DNA of 64,000 bases from Acidimicrobiales bacterium AG-414-N20 (lineage in GTDB: Bacteria > Actinomycetota > Acidimicrobiia > Acidimicrobiales > MedAcidi-G1), in contig QCLO01000001.1 of assembly GCA_003214465.1 (NCBI GenBank), positions 1 through 64,000 of the forward strand. The letters are read 5' to 3'. Below, in pieces: positions 8,928 to 17,744 of this stretch (position 1 is its first letter; each line of letters begins with the position of its first letter). A model generated the notes under the pieces. The model saw only the letters and a list, made by a program, of their open reading frames with translations, was not told where the DNA came from and did no database searches. Made by a program: the position numbers and the translations under genes.

Positions 8928-9641
8928 TTAAGAAGAACTCTTGGACTCGGTGCTTCTTGCTTTCGCAATGCTAAGAATCATTAACCCATATAGTCCTTTT
9001 GCGGTTATATCTGCAAAGGTGTAACCAACTTGTCTCAAAGTTTCTAGAGTTCCAGATTCTGCATCGAAGATCGGAAAGAGATAAGCGATTGGATATACAC
9101 ACCAAGTCGATAGCAAAACTAATGTGGCGTTTTTAATCGAGGTGGCAACAGCTCCAGTTTCTCTTTTTTGTGCTTCTTGAAGTTGTCCGTAAAGAACATA
9201 GAGAATATAGACAAATGGTATTACTGCCATGATCCAAAAAACCCATTTCGTGCCCGTGCTGCTCGAGATTTCGCCCGGGTAACCCAAGCCGATCATCAAA
9301 ATACTTGCAGGAACTAGTTTCCACATAAGGCTTTTTCGGAGTGCTGACGCTACTCCTAGGACTATCAGTAATTCCACGATAAGAAGTGGGACCGTTATAA
9401 GCCAGTCAGCATAACGGTAGCCCTCATTCATTTCTCCAACTGAGAATCCAGACCATATGCGATAGTAGTGGTATCCCGCTATTCCAACTACGACGGCTGA
9501 GACAGCTACTCCAGATCGGTATTCTTCTCTAACACTTTTAATCTGTGTTAGAAAATAAACAAAAGCACCAAACATTACGGCTGTACCAAAAGATAAAACG
9601 TTATAAACCAACGTGTGTTGGTTGCTACTTAAGAATTCCAT
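8928..9641 (-). CDS. Proton-pumping microbial rhodopsin (proteorhodopsin/actinobacterial type)
   Basis: A 237-residue, seven-helix retinal protein that should pump protons outward in light. Helix C reads YADWLITVPLLIVE: D79 is the Schiff-base proton acceptor, T83 and E90 complete the DTE pump motif, and L87 sits at the spectral-tuning position where Leu means green absorption and Gln blue. H58 (GYHYYR) matches the His partner of the acceptor. Helix G has D211 and the retinal-binding Lys K215 (FADITAKGLYG). Helix E has W136 where, by my alignment, antenna-binding xanthorhodopsins have Gly, so a carotenoid antenna is unlikely. The start ATG at 9641 follows a good GGAG Shine-Dalgarno. No retinal synthesis gene is nearby. 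It lies upstream of the glyoxylate-shunt genes on the same strand but is separated by a terminator. Confidence 0.96.
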   Translation of the reverse strand: MEFLSSNQHTLVYNVLSFGTAVMFGAFVYFLTQIKSVREEYRSGVAVSAVVVGIAGYHYYRIWSGFSVGEMNEGYRYADWLITVPLLIVELLIVLGVASALRKSLMWKLVPASILMIGLGYPGEISSSTGTKWVFWIMAVIPFVYILYVLYGQLQEAQKRETGAVATSIKNATLVLLSTWCVYPIAYLFPIFDAESGTLETLRQVGYTFADITAKGLYGLMILSIAKARSTESKSSS

Positions 9642-9685
9642 TTATCTCCAATCTAAGAAATTAAATAGTCGACATTTTTATCGAA

Positions 9686-9708
9686 AGGAACACTTAAAAA
9701 GTGTTCCT
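9686..9708 (-). promoter_or_regulatory. Perfect hairpin in the rhodopsin 5' region
   Basis: Arms AGGAACACTT and AAGTGTTCCT (10 bp, perfect) enclose a 3-base loop. It lies 45 bases upstream of the rhodopsin start codon, in its probable 5' leader or promoter, and is not followed by a clean T tract in the leftward direction (next bases TTCGATAAAAATG). It could be an operator, an mRNA-stabilising stem or an attenuator. The rest of the 187-base gap holds no convincing -35/-10 pair that I could fix. Confidence 0.5.
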
Positions 9709-9828
9709 ACCAAACAGTAACTATTCGCAAGTGAGTTATGTTTTGTTTCTTGTTGACTTCCGTCACGCCTTGACACATGTCACAGGCTTTGAATTAGGAC
9801 GCGAAGGGTGTTGTTCGTTGCGGTTTTG

Positions 9829-9900
9829 AGCGGGTGAGGAGAATCGAACTCCCATCATCAGCTTGGAAGGCTGAGGTTCTAGCCGTTGAACTACACCCGC
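9829..9900 (-). tRNA. tRNA-Gly (anticodon TCC)
   Basis: The reverse strand folds with acceptor GCGGGTG/CACCCGC, anticodon loop CTTCCAA in stem CAGC/GCTG, and T arm GGGAG/CTCCT-type pairing around TTCGATT. Discriminator T, as usual for tRNA-Gly; CCA not encoded. Confidence 0.95.
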
Positions 9901-9994
9901 AGTCAATATCGATGGTAGCGGTCAGAGTCTGTTCTGAGATACAAATTAGAGAGAATCATAATGTTTATAGAAGTGACTGTGGCGATACACTCCC

Positions 9995-11440
9995 ATGTCT
10001 GTGGATTCAAAAATAACAACCCAAGATGACGACAAAGTTAAGTTAAATGTCGTAATAGAAAATGAAGAATTCGACCGTGAAGTTGACGAAGCTCTAAAAA
10101 GAATGTCGAAAAATATAAAACTCCCGGGCTTCAGGCCAGGAAAAATCCCGCGGAAAGTAATCGAGGCACGATTAGGACCGGCTGCTGGGAGGCAAGACGC
10201 ACTCGAGCAGTCATTGCCAACCTATTACGGAAGAGCTTTGATTGAGAATGAAGTGGATGCAATTGGTCCGCCGGAAATTGAAATTACAAGCGATATAAGC
10301 CACGGTCCCGTAACATTTGAAGCGATTGTCCCTATTAGACCTAAACCCTCTATAAGCGGGCACGGGTCTTTGGAAATAGAAGTTCCATCTCCAGAAATAA
10401 CTGAAGAAGAGTTTCAAACCCAGCTGGATTCGATGAGAAAACATTTAGCGACACTTGAAGAAGCTGAAAAACCTGCTGAAGTGGGTGACCTTGTCACAAT
10501 CGACATAGAAGGAAAACAGAACGGTGAAGCAGTTTCCGGTCTAAGTGCAACTGAATACCTCTATGAAGTGGGCAGTGCCACGATCCTGCCTGAAGTAGAT
10601 GAATATCTGATTGGCAGCTCAAAGGGAGACCATCTCGAATTTGAAGCAAAACCTCCAACCGAAGAAGAAAGTTCATTCTCAATAACTATCAAAGTAGGCC
10701 AAGTCCAGATTCGTCTCTTACCCGAGGTTGATAATGATTTTGCTTCTCAGGTATCCGAATTTGAGACATCCGATGAGCTGTTAGTAGATCTCCGACATCG
10801 AATGAATGAAACAAAATTTGAACAGGTAGGGATGTTAGCTCGTGATTTAATTGCTAAAGCAATAGGTGATCTAATTGAAATGGAACTTCCTGATGAATTA
10901 ATAGAAATTGAGATTGATCGGAGAATCAGAGACTTGGAAATGAGACTTAATTCGCAAGGTCTTGAACTGAATAAATATCTAGAAGTCACGGGTGGAGAAA
11001 TTGAAACAATACGAGAAGATTTTCGCGAGACAGCGGAGGTTTCAGCTCGTATTGATTTAGGTTTGCGTGCGGTTGCTCACGTCGAATATTTAGATGAAGA
11101 GGAAGAAGCCTTTGAAAACTATTTAGGAAATATGGCTGCACAAATGCAGATGAAAGCCGAAGAGCTTCATGATGCTCTGAAACAGTCTGGAAGACTAATT
11201 GATGTACGCGCAGACATAGCAAAAGAGGCAGCTTTACAGTGGGTTTTTGACCGAGTTGACCTCTTGGATGAGGAAGGAAATCGAGTAGATTCCTCTATTT
11301 TGGAGGTCAAAGAACCAGATATCCCTGACATGACCTCAAAAATAAGCGAAAATGATGATGTAAGTGCGGACGATCTGAGCGAAGATGATTTGATGGATGA
11401 TCAAATTGTCGACCAAGAAAACAATGATGGAGATGATTAA
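9995..11440 (+). CDS. tig: Trigger factor (ribosome-associated chaperone and prolyl isomerase)
   Basis: Binds the ribosome exit tunnel and folds nascent chains. The N-terminal ribosome-binding domain has the signature [19 protein letters not shown]; residues ~155-235 form the FKBP-like prolyl isomerase domain ([16 protein letters not shown]); the remainder is the helical chaperone arm. At 481 residues it is longer than the usual 430-450 because of a strongly acidic last ~30 residues rich in Asp and Glu. ATG 9995 gives the normal N-terminus. It ends 2 bases before clpP, so tig-clpP-clpX is probably one operon linking folding and degradation. Confidence 0.97.
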   Translation: MSVDSKITTQDDDKVKLNVVIENEEFDREVDEALKRMSKNIKLPGFRPGKIPRKVIEARLGPAAGRQDALEQSLPTYYGRALIENEVDAIGPPEIEITSDISHGPVTFEAIVPIRPKPSISGHGSLEIEVPSPEITEEEFQTQLDSMRKHLATLEEAEKPAEVGDLVTIDIEGKQNGEAVSGLSATEYLYEVGSATILPEVDEYLIGSSKGDHLEFEAKPPTEEESSFSITIKVGQVQIRLLPEVDNDFASQVSEFETSDELLVDLRHRMNETKFEQVGMLARDLIAKAIGDLIEMELPDELIEIEIDRRIRDLEMRLNSQGLELNKYLEVTGGEIETIREDFRETAEVSARIDLGLRAVAHVEYLDEEEEAFENYLGNMAAQMQMKAEELHDALKQSGRLIDVRADIAKEAALQWVFDRVDLLDEEGNRVDSSILEVKEPDIPDMTSKISENDDVSADDLSEDDLMDDQIVDQENNDGDD

Positions 11441-11442
11441 TC

Positions 11443-12090
11443 ATGACTCTTGCTGACTTAAGCATTAGTAATTATTTAGTTCCAACGGTTGTTGAACAGA
11501 CAAATCGTGGGGAAAGGGCTTTCGATCTTTATTCGCGCCTTTTAAAAGAAAACATTATTTTCCTAGGGACGCCTATAGATGATGCAGTGGCAAACTTGGT
11601 TTCTGCTCAACTTTTACACCTTGAGTCGGAGAATCCGGATCGTGATATAAGTCTTTATATAAATTCTCCCGGAGGAGACATTAATGCACTGTTCGCAATT
11701 TACGACACCATGCAATATATAAAGCCTGATATAACGACAATTTGTTTCGGGCAGGCAGCTTCCGCAGCAGCGGTATTACTCGCGGCTGGTTCCAAAGGTA
11801 AAAGGCTCGCTCTTCCTCATGCTCGGGTTCTTATTCATCAGCCTTATGCCGGAGCTGAAGGGCAGGTATCAGATATAGAGCTAGCTTCACGAGAAATTCA
11901 AAGATTAAAAGTTCAGTTAGAGGAAATTTTAGCTAAACACACTGGTCAGTCAACTGAAAAGATTCATGACGATACAGATCGTGATTTTGTAATGACTGCA
12001 TCCGAGGCAGTGGAATATGGAATAATTGATGAAGTGATCGATTCAAGAGATCTTGCGGACAATAGCGGACCTATTTCGGCAGTTACCTAA
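11443..12090 (+). CDS. clpP: ATP-dependent Clp protease proteolytic subunit
   Basis: Barrel-forming serine protease that degrades substrates fed by ClpX or ClpC. The catalytic triad is visible: S107 in [15 protein letters not shown]132 in [11 protein letters not shown] and D181 in [11 protein letters not shown]. The substrate-groove segment [10 protein letters not shown] is intact. At 215 residues it has the usual length; a short propeptide may be removed. Many actinobacteria encode two tandem clpP genes in this position, but only one is present here. Confidence 0.97.
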   Translation: MTLADLSISNYLVPTVVEQTNRGERAFDLYSRLLKENIIFLGTPIDDAVANLVSAQLLHLESENPDRDISLYINSPGGDINALFAIYDTMQYIKPDITTICFGQAASAAAVLLAAGSKGKRLALPHARVLIHQPYAGAEGQVSDIELASREIQRLKVQLEEILAKHTGQSTEKIHDDTDRDFVMTASEAVEYGIIDEVIDSRDLADNSGPISAVT

Positions 12091-12137
12091 TCTGGCCGTG
12101 ATAGTGGACGAGAAAATACGGGAAAGGGCGATTTAAA

Positions 12138-13400
12138 GTGGCAAAGTTTGGAGAAGGCGGAGAACTCCTCAAGTGCTCATTTTGTGGTAAAACACAAAAG
12201 CAGGTAAAGAAATTAATAGCTGGTCCTGGTGTTTACATATGTGACGAATGCATTGACCTCTGCAATGAAATAATCGAAGAGGAGCTTTCAGAAACTTCCG
12301 AGTTCACCCTGACAGAGTTACCAAAACCTCGTGAAATATTTTCTTTTCTTGATGAATATATTGTTGGTCAGGCTAAAGCCAAGAAAATACTTTCTGTAGC
12401 TGTTTACAATCACTACAAGAGAATAAAAGCTGCAAGCGTTTCGGTGGATGACGTAGAGGTTGCAAAATCTAACATTCTTCTTATAGGGCCTACAGGATGC
12501 GGTAAAACCCTAATGGCTCAAACTCTGGCAAGGATGCTAAATGTGCCGTTCGCAATAGCGGACGCTACAGCTCTAACTGAAGCTGGCTATGTGGGAGAAG
12601 ATGTAGAGAATATTCTCCTTAAACTTATACAGGCTGCTGATTATGATATTAAGAAAGCTGAAACTGGAATAATTTATATTGATGAAGTCGACAAAGTAGC
12701 TAGAAAGAGCGAAAACCCTTCAATAACAAGAGATGTTTCAGGCGAGGGAGTTCAACAAGCACTTTTGAAGATTCTAGAAGGCACTAAGGCTGCTGTCCCT
12801 CCTCAAGGTGGAAGAAAGCACCCTCATCAAGAGTTTCTTCAAATTGATACAACTAATATTTTGTTTATTTGCGGAGGAGCATTTGCGGGACTTGAAGAAA
12901 CTATAGAAACCCGTCTTGGTGGTTCAGGTGTTGGTTTTGGAGCTGATATACGTTCTGCTCAGGAGAAGGATTTAGGAACACTTTTTTCGGGAGTTTTACC
13001 TGAGGACCTAGTCAAATTTGGTTTGATACCGGAATTTATTGGACGACTACCTGTAGTCGCTACAGTTTCACAACTTGATGTTGAAGCCTTGAAGAAGATA
13101 TTGACTGAACCTAGAAATGCTTTAATAAAACAGTATGAGAAAATTTTCGAATTCGAAGATATTGAACTTGAGGTAACTGAAGAAGCTTTAGATGCTATTT
13201 CAGAGCAAGCTCTTGAAAGAGGAACTGGTGCTCGTGGTTTGAGGGCGATACTCGAGGAAGTTCTTCTGGACCCCATGTATGAATTACCTGGTGATAGTAC
13301 GGCAGGTCGTGTTGTTGTGGACGCTGAAACGGTAATTCAGCGCGGTCTTCCTAAAATTGAATCCAGAGACGAAGATCACACAGACCGGGCTGCTTCTTAA
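12138..13400 (+). CDS. clpX: ClpX, AAA+ unfoldase of the Clp protease
   Basis: Unfolds tagged proteins and feeds them to ClpP. The N-terminal zinc-binding domain has four cysteines in KCSFCGK and [12 protein letters not shown]. Then come Walker A GPTGCGKT, the pore region [11 protein letters not shown], Walker [10 protein letters not shown], the IGF-type ClpP-contact loop (FGADIR region) and the sensor-2 segment [17 protein letters not shown]. At 420 residues it is the usual length. The start is GTG 12138, giving [16 protein letters not shown]; the gap to clpP is 47 bases. Confidence 0.97.
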   Translation: MAKFGEGGELLKCSFCGKTQKQVKKLIAGPGVYICDECIDLCNEIIEEELSETSEFTLTELPKPREIFSFLDEYIVGQAKAKKILSVAVYNHYKRIKAASVSVDDVEVAKSNILLIGPTGCGKTLMAQTLARMLNVPFAIADATALTEAGYVGEDVENILLKLIQAADYDIKKAETGIIYIDEVDKVARKSENPSITRDVSGEGVQQALLKILEGTKAAVPPQGGRKHPHQEFLQIDTTNILFICGGAFAGLEETIETRLGGSGVGFGADIRSAQEKDLGTLFSGVLPEDLVKFGLIPEFIGRLPVVATVSQLDVEALKKILTEPRNALIKQYEKIFEFEDIELEVTEEALDAISEQALERGTGARGLRAILEEVLLDPMYELPGDSTAGRVVVDAETVIQRGLPKIESRDEDHTDRAAS

Positions 13401-13426
13401 GTCCACTAACAATATCCTAGATAGGT

Positions 13427-14734
13427 ATGGAATTTAGAGAAGCTCTGCAGTTCTTGGATCGTTTTATAAACAGAGAGGCTACTGCAGGACGTATTCATGG
13501 TTTGAGTTTGGCTGCAATGTCTGAGCTGGTTGCATGCATGGGAGAGCCTCATAAGGACTTGAACGCTATACACGTAACCGGAACCAATGGAAAAGGTTCT
13601 GTTGTGAGTATGACTGAGTCGCTCCTTTCTTCAAATGGACTTAGGGTCGGCTCTTATATGAGTCCACATGTTGACAGTATTAGAGAGAGATTTACCCTGG
13701 CGGGTTCCCAGATCACTGAAGAGATGTTCGCAGAAGTCATATTTGACGTTTCTCAATATGTAGAGAGCAATAACTTGGAGCCAAGTTATTTTGAACTGCT
13801 GACTGCATCGGCGATTTTACTATTTAGCAATGAGGCAGTTGACGCAGCTGTTGTTGAAGTTGGAATACTTGGACGCTTTGATGCAACTAATGTCCTTGAA
13901 GGAGAAATTGCTGTTATTACGAATATAGGAAAAGATCATACTGACGGTTTAGAAGGTTGGAGAAGGGCGATAGCAGCTGAAAAAGCTGGGATAATTGTTG
14001 ATGGTAAACCGTTGCTTTTGGGTAACCCTGAAGAGGATGTCCTCGACTTGTTTCTAGCGGAAAGTCCAGAACCAGTATTTCAATATGGAAAGGACTTTCT
14101 GCTTGAGGAATCTATTCCTGCCGTTGGTGGACAAGTGATAAATGTAAAGGGCGTTTTTGGAGAGTATGAAGAAGTTTTTTTGCCTTTACACGGAAAACGT
14201 CAAGCTCAAAATGCCGCCTTGTCCTTAGCCACTGCTGAAGTTTTTTTGGAAGGGTCAATTCCAGAAACAGTTATCGAGGATGCTTTTGGACAATTGTCAA
14301 TTCCAGGACGTTTAGAGATTCTTTCGCGTCGACCTGTAGTTTTGGTAGACGGAGCACACAATAAGGATTCAGCAAATCATCTGGCGGAGACCGTAAATGA
14401 CGTTTTCCCAGAGAGTCGTAGAATCTTGATCTTGGGGATACTGAAACCTCATTCTCCGGAAGAAATACTGAGAGAACTTAAAGTTATTTCTCCTGATCTA
14501 GTCGTTGTTTTTACTGCACCTTCCCCAAGGGCAGTAGATGCTCAAGAGTTGGAAGAGGTTGCATTGAGACTTGGCTTGGATGTGGAGAGAGCAGAGAATC
14601 CGTATGAAGCAACTTTGCAAGCATTGAGAATAGGCAACGAGGAGGATTTAATAGTTGCGGCAGGTTCTTTTTACAATATTTCCGAAGTTCGACGTGCAGT
14701 CGAGGCATCAAATTCAACGACCTTAGAAATTTAG
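13427..14734 (+). CDS. folC: Bifunctional dihydrofolate synthase / folylpolyglutamate synthase
   Basis: Mur-ligase-family enzyme that adds glutamate to dihydropteroate and to folates. The ATP-binding P-loop VTGTNGKGSVVSM and the folate-site motif SPHVDSIRERF are clear, followed by TNIGKDHTDGL and the C-terminal-domain motif VDGAHNKDSA. At 435 residues it is the usual length. ATG 13427 lies 26 bases after clpX. In many actinobacteria valS separates clpX from folC; here it does not. Confidence 0.94.
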   Translation: MEFREALQFLDRFINREATAGRIHGLSLAAMSELVACMGEPHKDLNAIHVTGTNGKGSVVSMTESLLSSNGLRVGSYMSPHVDSIRERFTLAGSQITEEMFAEVIFDVSQYVESNNLEPSYFELLTASAILLFSNEAVDAAVVEVGILGRFDATNVLEGEIAVITNIGKDHTDGLEGWRRAIAAEKAGIIVDGKPLLLGNPEEDVLDLFLAESPEPVFQYGKDFLLEESIPAVGGQVINVKGVFGEYEEVFLPLHGKRQAQNAALSLATAEVFLEGSIPETVIEDAFGQLSIPGRLEILSRRPVVLVDGAHNKDSANHLAETVNDVFPESRRILILGILKPHSPEEILRELKVISPDLVVVFTAPSPRAVDAQELEEVALRLGLDVERAENPYEATLQALRIGNEEDLIVAAGSFYNISEVRRAVEASNSTTLEI

Positions 14735-14776
14735 ATACACCGCATCTAACTTTGTTTAAAGGCATAGCATGTTCTC

Positions 14777-15184
14777 ATGAGTAGAACTTTTGTAATGTGT
14801 AAACCAGACGCTGTGGAGAGAAAATTAGTTGGCGAGATAATTCGCCGTCTTGAAGAAGCGAATTTAACAATTGTCGCCGCCGAGTTGAGGAGTTTAAATT
14901 CTGAACTTCTTTCACGCCATTATGAAGAGCATGTTGATAAACCTTTTTACGATGAGTTGGTGACTTTTATGTCGAGATCACCTGCGATGCTTATGGTTTT
15001 GGAAGGTGAAGGGGAAACGTTTGCAGTCGCTAGAGGCTTGATGGGAGCAACGGACCCTGCTCAGGCAGCGGCAGGAACCATTAGAGGAGATTTAGGCACT
15101 GAAATGCCTGAAAACCTTATACACGGTTCTGATTCTGAAGAATCTGCAGCACGTGAAATTGACATTTTTTTCCCAGAATTATGA
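14777..15184 (+). CDS. ndk: Nucleoside diphosphate kinase
   Basis: Transfers the gamma phosphate from ATP to other nucleoside diphosphates through a phospho-histidine. The 135-residue protein starts with FVMCKPDAVERKLVGEI and contains the active-site block NLIHGSDS, whose His is the phosphorylated residue. All conserved nucleotide-binding residues appear present. It follows folC by 42 bases and is followed by a 148-base gap before mreB, probably the promoter region of the shape operon. Confidence 0.97.
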   Translation: MSRTFVMCKPDAVERKLVGEIIRRLEEANLTIVAAELRSLNSELLSRHYEEHVDKPFYDELVTFMSRSPAMLMVLEGEGETFAVARGLMGATDPAQAAAGTIRGDLGTEMPENLIHGSDSEESAAREIDIFFPEL

Positions 15185-15332
15185 ATCACGCTCTGGGTGG
15201 TTACATGTGCGCTCAGAGTGGTAAAAACGTTTTACTTCGGCTAACGTCTAGGGACAGTAATGTACTTAACTGTATGTATTAAGAATTAGCTTTAAATTTT
15301 TCGCTGACTATGAAATCAGAAAGTAAATAGCA

Positions 15333-16385
15333 ATGAATACTCAAATCGAGCAGGTCACAAGTAGTACTTTTTTTGGTGGCCGCGATATCGCAGTTGATTT
15401 GGGTACAGCCAACACACTTGTCTATGTACGAGGTGACGGAATTGTTCTCGATCATCCTTCAGTTGTAGCTATAGATATTCGTGACGGAACCGTTTTATCA
15501 GTAGGCGCAGACGCCAAGAGAATGATAGGTCGCACGCCGGGACACATACAGGCAATCCGCCCGTTGGAAGATGGAGTAATTGCCGATTTTGATGTATGTG
15601 AAAAAATGCTTCGATACTTCATCCAGCAAGTCCATAGTCGAAGATGGGCAAAACCAAGAATGGTTATTTGTGTACCATCTGGAGTTACCGGAGTCGAAAG
15701 AAGAGCGGTGCAAGAAGCAGCCGAGCATGCTGGGGCAAGGTCACCTGCTTACATAATTGAAGAACCCATGGCAGCAGCTATTGGGGCTGGTTTGCCTATT
15801 GCGGAACCTACAGGGAGCATGGTTGTAGATATAGGTGGAGGTACCACAGAAGTTGCAATGATTTCACTTGGAGGTATTGTTTCTAATCAATCAATACGAA
15901 TTGCCGGAAATGAGCTTGATGAAGCAATCATTCAGCATTTAAAACAAGAACATGGCGTAGCCGTAGGTATTAGAACTGCGGAAAATATTAAAATGAAACT
16001 TGGTTCTGCCTACCCCCTCGAAAAAGAACTACTAGCTGAAGTAAATGCAAGTGATCTGGCGACTGGGCTGCCCAGAACAGTGAATTTTACGACAACTGAA
16101 ATACGAGAGGCAATGGCTTTTCCTTTAATGGCAATAATTGACGCAATTAAAGTCACTTTGGATTCCACTCCACCAGAATTGGCAGCAGATGTCATGGAAA
16201 GAGGGATCATGCTAACAGGTGGCGGTGCTTTACTTGTAGGGCTTGTTGAGAGACTGACCGAAGAAATTGGAATGAAAGTTCTGATGGCACCAGATCCATT
16301 GAACTCTGTAGTTCTAGGTGCTGGAAAAGCATTAGAAGAGATTGATCGTTTTGGAACTATTTTCTTCGGTAGTAACCAGGAGTAA
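15333..16385 (+). CDS. mreB: Rod-shape-determining actin homologue MreB
   Basis: Forms membrane-bound filaments that position the lateral cell-wall machinery. The actin-fold nucleotide-binding motifs are visible: DIAVDLGTANTLVYVRG (phosphate 1), VVDIGGGTTEVA (phosphate 2) and IMLTGGGALL (adenosine). At 350 residues it is the usual length. It is the first gene of a tight mreB-mreC-mreD-mrdA-rodA run with gaps of about 5 bases, so a complete elongasome is encoded and the cell is probably rod-shaped or curved. The upstream gap contains the small inverted repeat GTAAAA-ACG-TTTTAC near 15220, of unknown meaning. Confidence 0.97.
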   Translation: MNTQIEQVTSSTFFGGRDIAVDLGTANTLVYVRGDGIVLDHPSVVAIDIRDGTVLSVGADAKRMIGRTPGHIQAIRPLEDGVIADFDVCEKMLRYFIQQVHSRRWAKPRMVICVPSGVTGVERRAVQEAAEHAGARSPAYIIEEPMAAAIGAGLPIAEPTGSMVVDIGGGTTEVAMISLGGIVSNQSIRIAGNELDEAIIQHLKQEHGVAVGIRTAENIKMKLGSAYPLEKELLAEVNASDLATGLPRTVNFTTTEIREAMAFPLMAIIDAIKVTLDSTPPELAADVMERGIMLTGGGALLVGLVERLTEEIGMKVLMAPDPLNSVVLGAGKALEEIDRFGTIFFGSNQE

Positions 16386-16390
16386 GACTC

Positions 16391-17215
16391 GTGGCCAAAA
16401 GGTCAAGCGATAGACCAAGGGTGGTTTTACTTGTTTTAATGGCAGCAGCTTTGACTTTGCTAACTGCCCAATTTAGAAATTTTCTTCCTGTCGACGATTT
16501 TCAACAAGGTTTTCGAGATGTAATTAGTCCATTTCGCAAAGTAGCCGACAGGGCAACCGATCCGTTTCAGACAGTTTGGAACGGTATTTTTAATTATGAA
16601 AAAGTAAATGAAGAAAATGAGCGACTGCAAGTTGAAATAGCACGAATGAGGGGAGAAGAATTAAGAAATGAAGCTGACCGTGAACTCCTTGGAAGACTCT
16701 TAGGTGAGGTAGATATAGATTATTTGGAGTTGGAAACCGTCGTTGCGCGAATTGTTGGAGTGCCAGGGGGAAATTACAACAGTCATGTTATTGAGATAAA
16801 TAAGGGCACAGATGATGGGCTGAAAGAAGGAGCAGGGGTAATTACAAAAGCTGGATTGGTGGGCTATCTGCATGAAGTCGATAGATCGACTTCTTTAGTA
16901 AGACTTGCTACGCATCCCGATTTTAGAGTTGGTGTGAGACTAGTTAATTCTCAAGATGAGGGATTAGCGCGCGGAAATGGATCACCTGGCCTTCTAATTC
17001 TTGATGCAGGAATAAATATTGATGCTGAAGTCTCAATTGGTGAGGTCGTAGTCACCTCAGGTGGAAGAAGTATTTTTCCTCAAGATATTCCGGTTGGTAG
17101 AGTGATCGATCCCGACCTAGAGGCAGATTACGCTAGATCGATAGAAATTGATTTATCTGCATCCTTAGAAAATTTGAGTTTTCTAAATGTAATTTTGGAT
17201 TCAAGGGAGAATTAA
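16391..17215 (+). CDS. mreC: Rod-shape-determining protein MreC
   Basis: Bitopic scaffold that activates the PBP2-RodA synthase. It has a short basic N-terminus, one membrane helix (about residues 10-26), a coiled coil around residues 70-98 rich in Glu and Arg, and a periplasmic beta domain with VGVPGGNYNSHVIEINKG and DFRVGVRL motifs typical of MreC. The GTG start at 16391 is 5 bases after mreB. At 274 residues it is a normal length. Confidence 0.93.
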   Translation: MAKRSSDRPRVVLLVLMAAALTLLTAQFRNFLPVDDFQQGFRDVISPFRKVADRATDPFQTVWNGIFNYEKVNEENERLQVEIARMRGEELRNEADRELLGRLLGEVDIDYLELETVVARIVGVPGGNYNSHVIEINKGTDDGLKEGAGVITKAGLVGYLHEVDRSTSLVRLATHPDFRVGVRLVNSQDEGLARGNGSPGLLILDAGINIDAEVSIGEVVVTSGGRSIFPQDIPVGRVIDPDLEADYARSIEIDLSASLENLSFLNVILDSREN

Positions 17216-17219
17216 GCAA

Positions 17220-17744
17220 GTGAACACTTGGTTAAGGGTTCTGACTCTTCTTATCGCTGCGGCGATTTTACAGTCTTCAATTTTTACAGAAATACGTATT
17301 GACGGCATGGGTGTAGAACTTCTTTTGTTAATTTCTATCTTGTCTGGTTACCACGGTGGGCCTATTCGCGGAGCGTATGTTTCTTTTTGGACTGGGTTGG
17401 TAAATGATTGTATTGTTGCATCCCCCCTAGGAATACATGCCCTTATTTATCCGGCTATTGCCGTGGCAGTAAGTAACCTTGAAGAGAGATTTATTAATGA
17501 AAAGCGTGTGATTAGGGCTTTTGGAATAGCTCTAGCTGTTTCTACAGGCGTGCTTTTGACTGCAGGTGTGGGACATATTTTTGGCGAAGCTACTTTTAAT
17601 ACCACCTCTTTGCCGGAAACAGCGATTGTTGCAGGAGTAATGACAACTCTTTTTTCTAAACCACTTAGCAGCATTGTCAAGTGGACAGTGTCTAATGGGA
17701 TCCCACGAGAAGTTAAAACTCATTTTGCGGGGAGTAAGCGTTGA
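17220..17744 (+). CDS. mreD: Rod-shape-determining protein MreD
   Basis: A 174-residue polytopic membrane protein with about five hydrophobic helices. Identification rests on its position between mreC and the PBP2 gene and on the MreD-like early segment IDGMGVELLLLISIL and GPIRGAYVSFWTGLVNDC. The start is GTG 17220, 4 bases after mreC; its stop overlaps the start of the next gene. Confidence 0.88.
   Translation: MNTWLRVLTLLIAAAILQSSIFTEIRIDGMGVELLLLISILSGYHGGPIRGAYVSFWTGLVNDCIVASPLGIHALIYPAIAVAVSNLEERFINEKRVIRAFGIALAVSTGVLLTAGVGHIFGEATFNTTSLPETAIVAGVMTTLFSKPLSSIVKWTVSNGIPREVKTHFAGSKR

Noticed and set aside
8928-9641. Rhodopsin as a chloride/sodium pump or sensory rhodopsin
   Set aside because: The DTE motif (D79, T83, E90) is that of an outward proton pump, not NTQ or NDQ, and no transducer gene is present.
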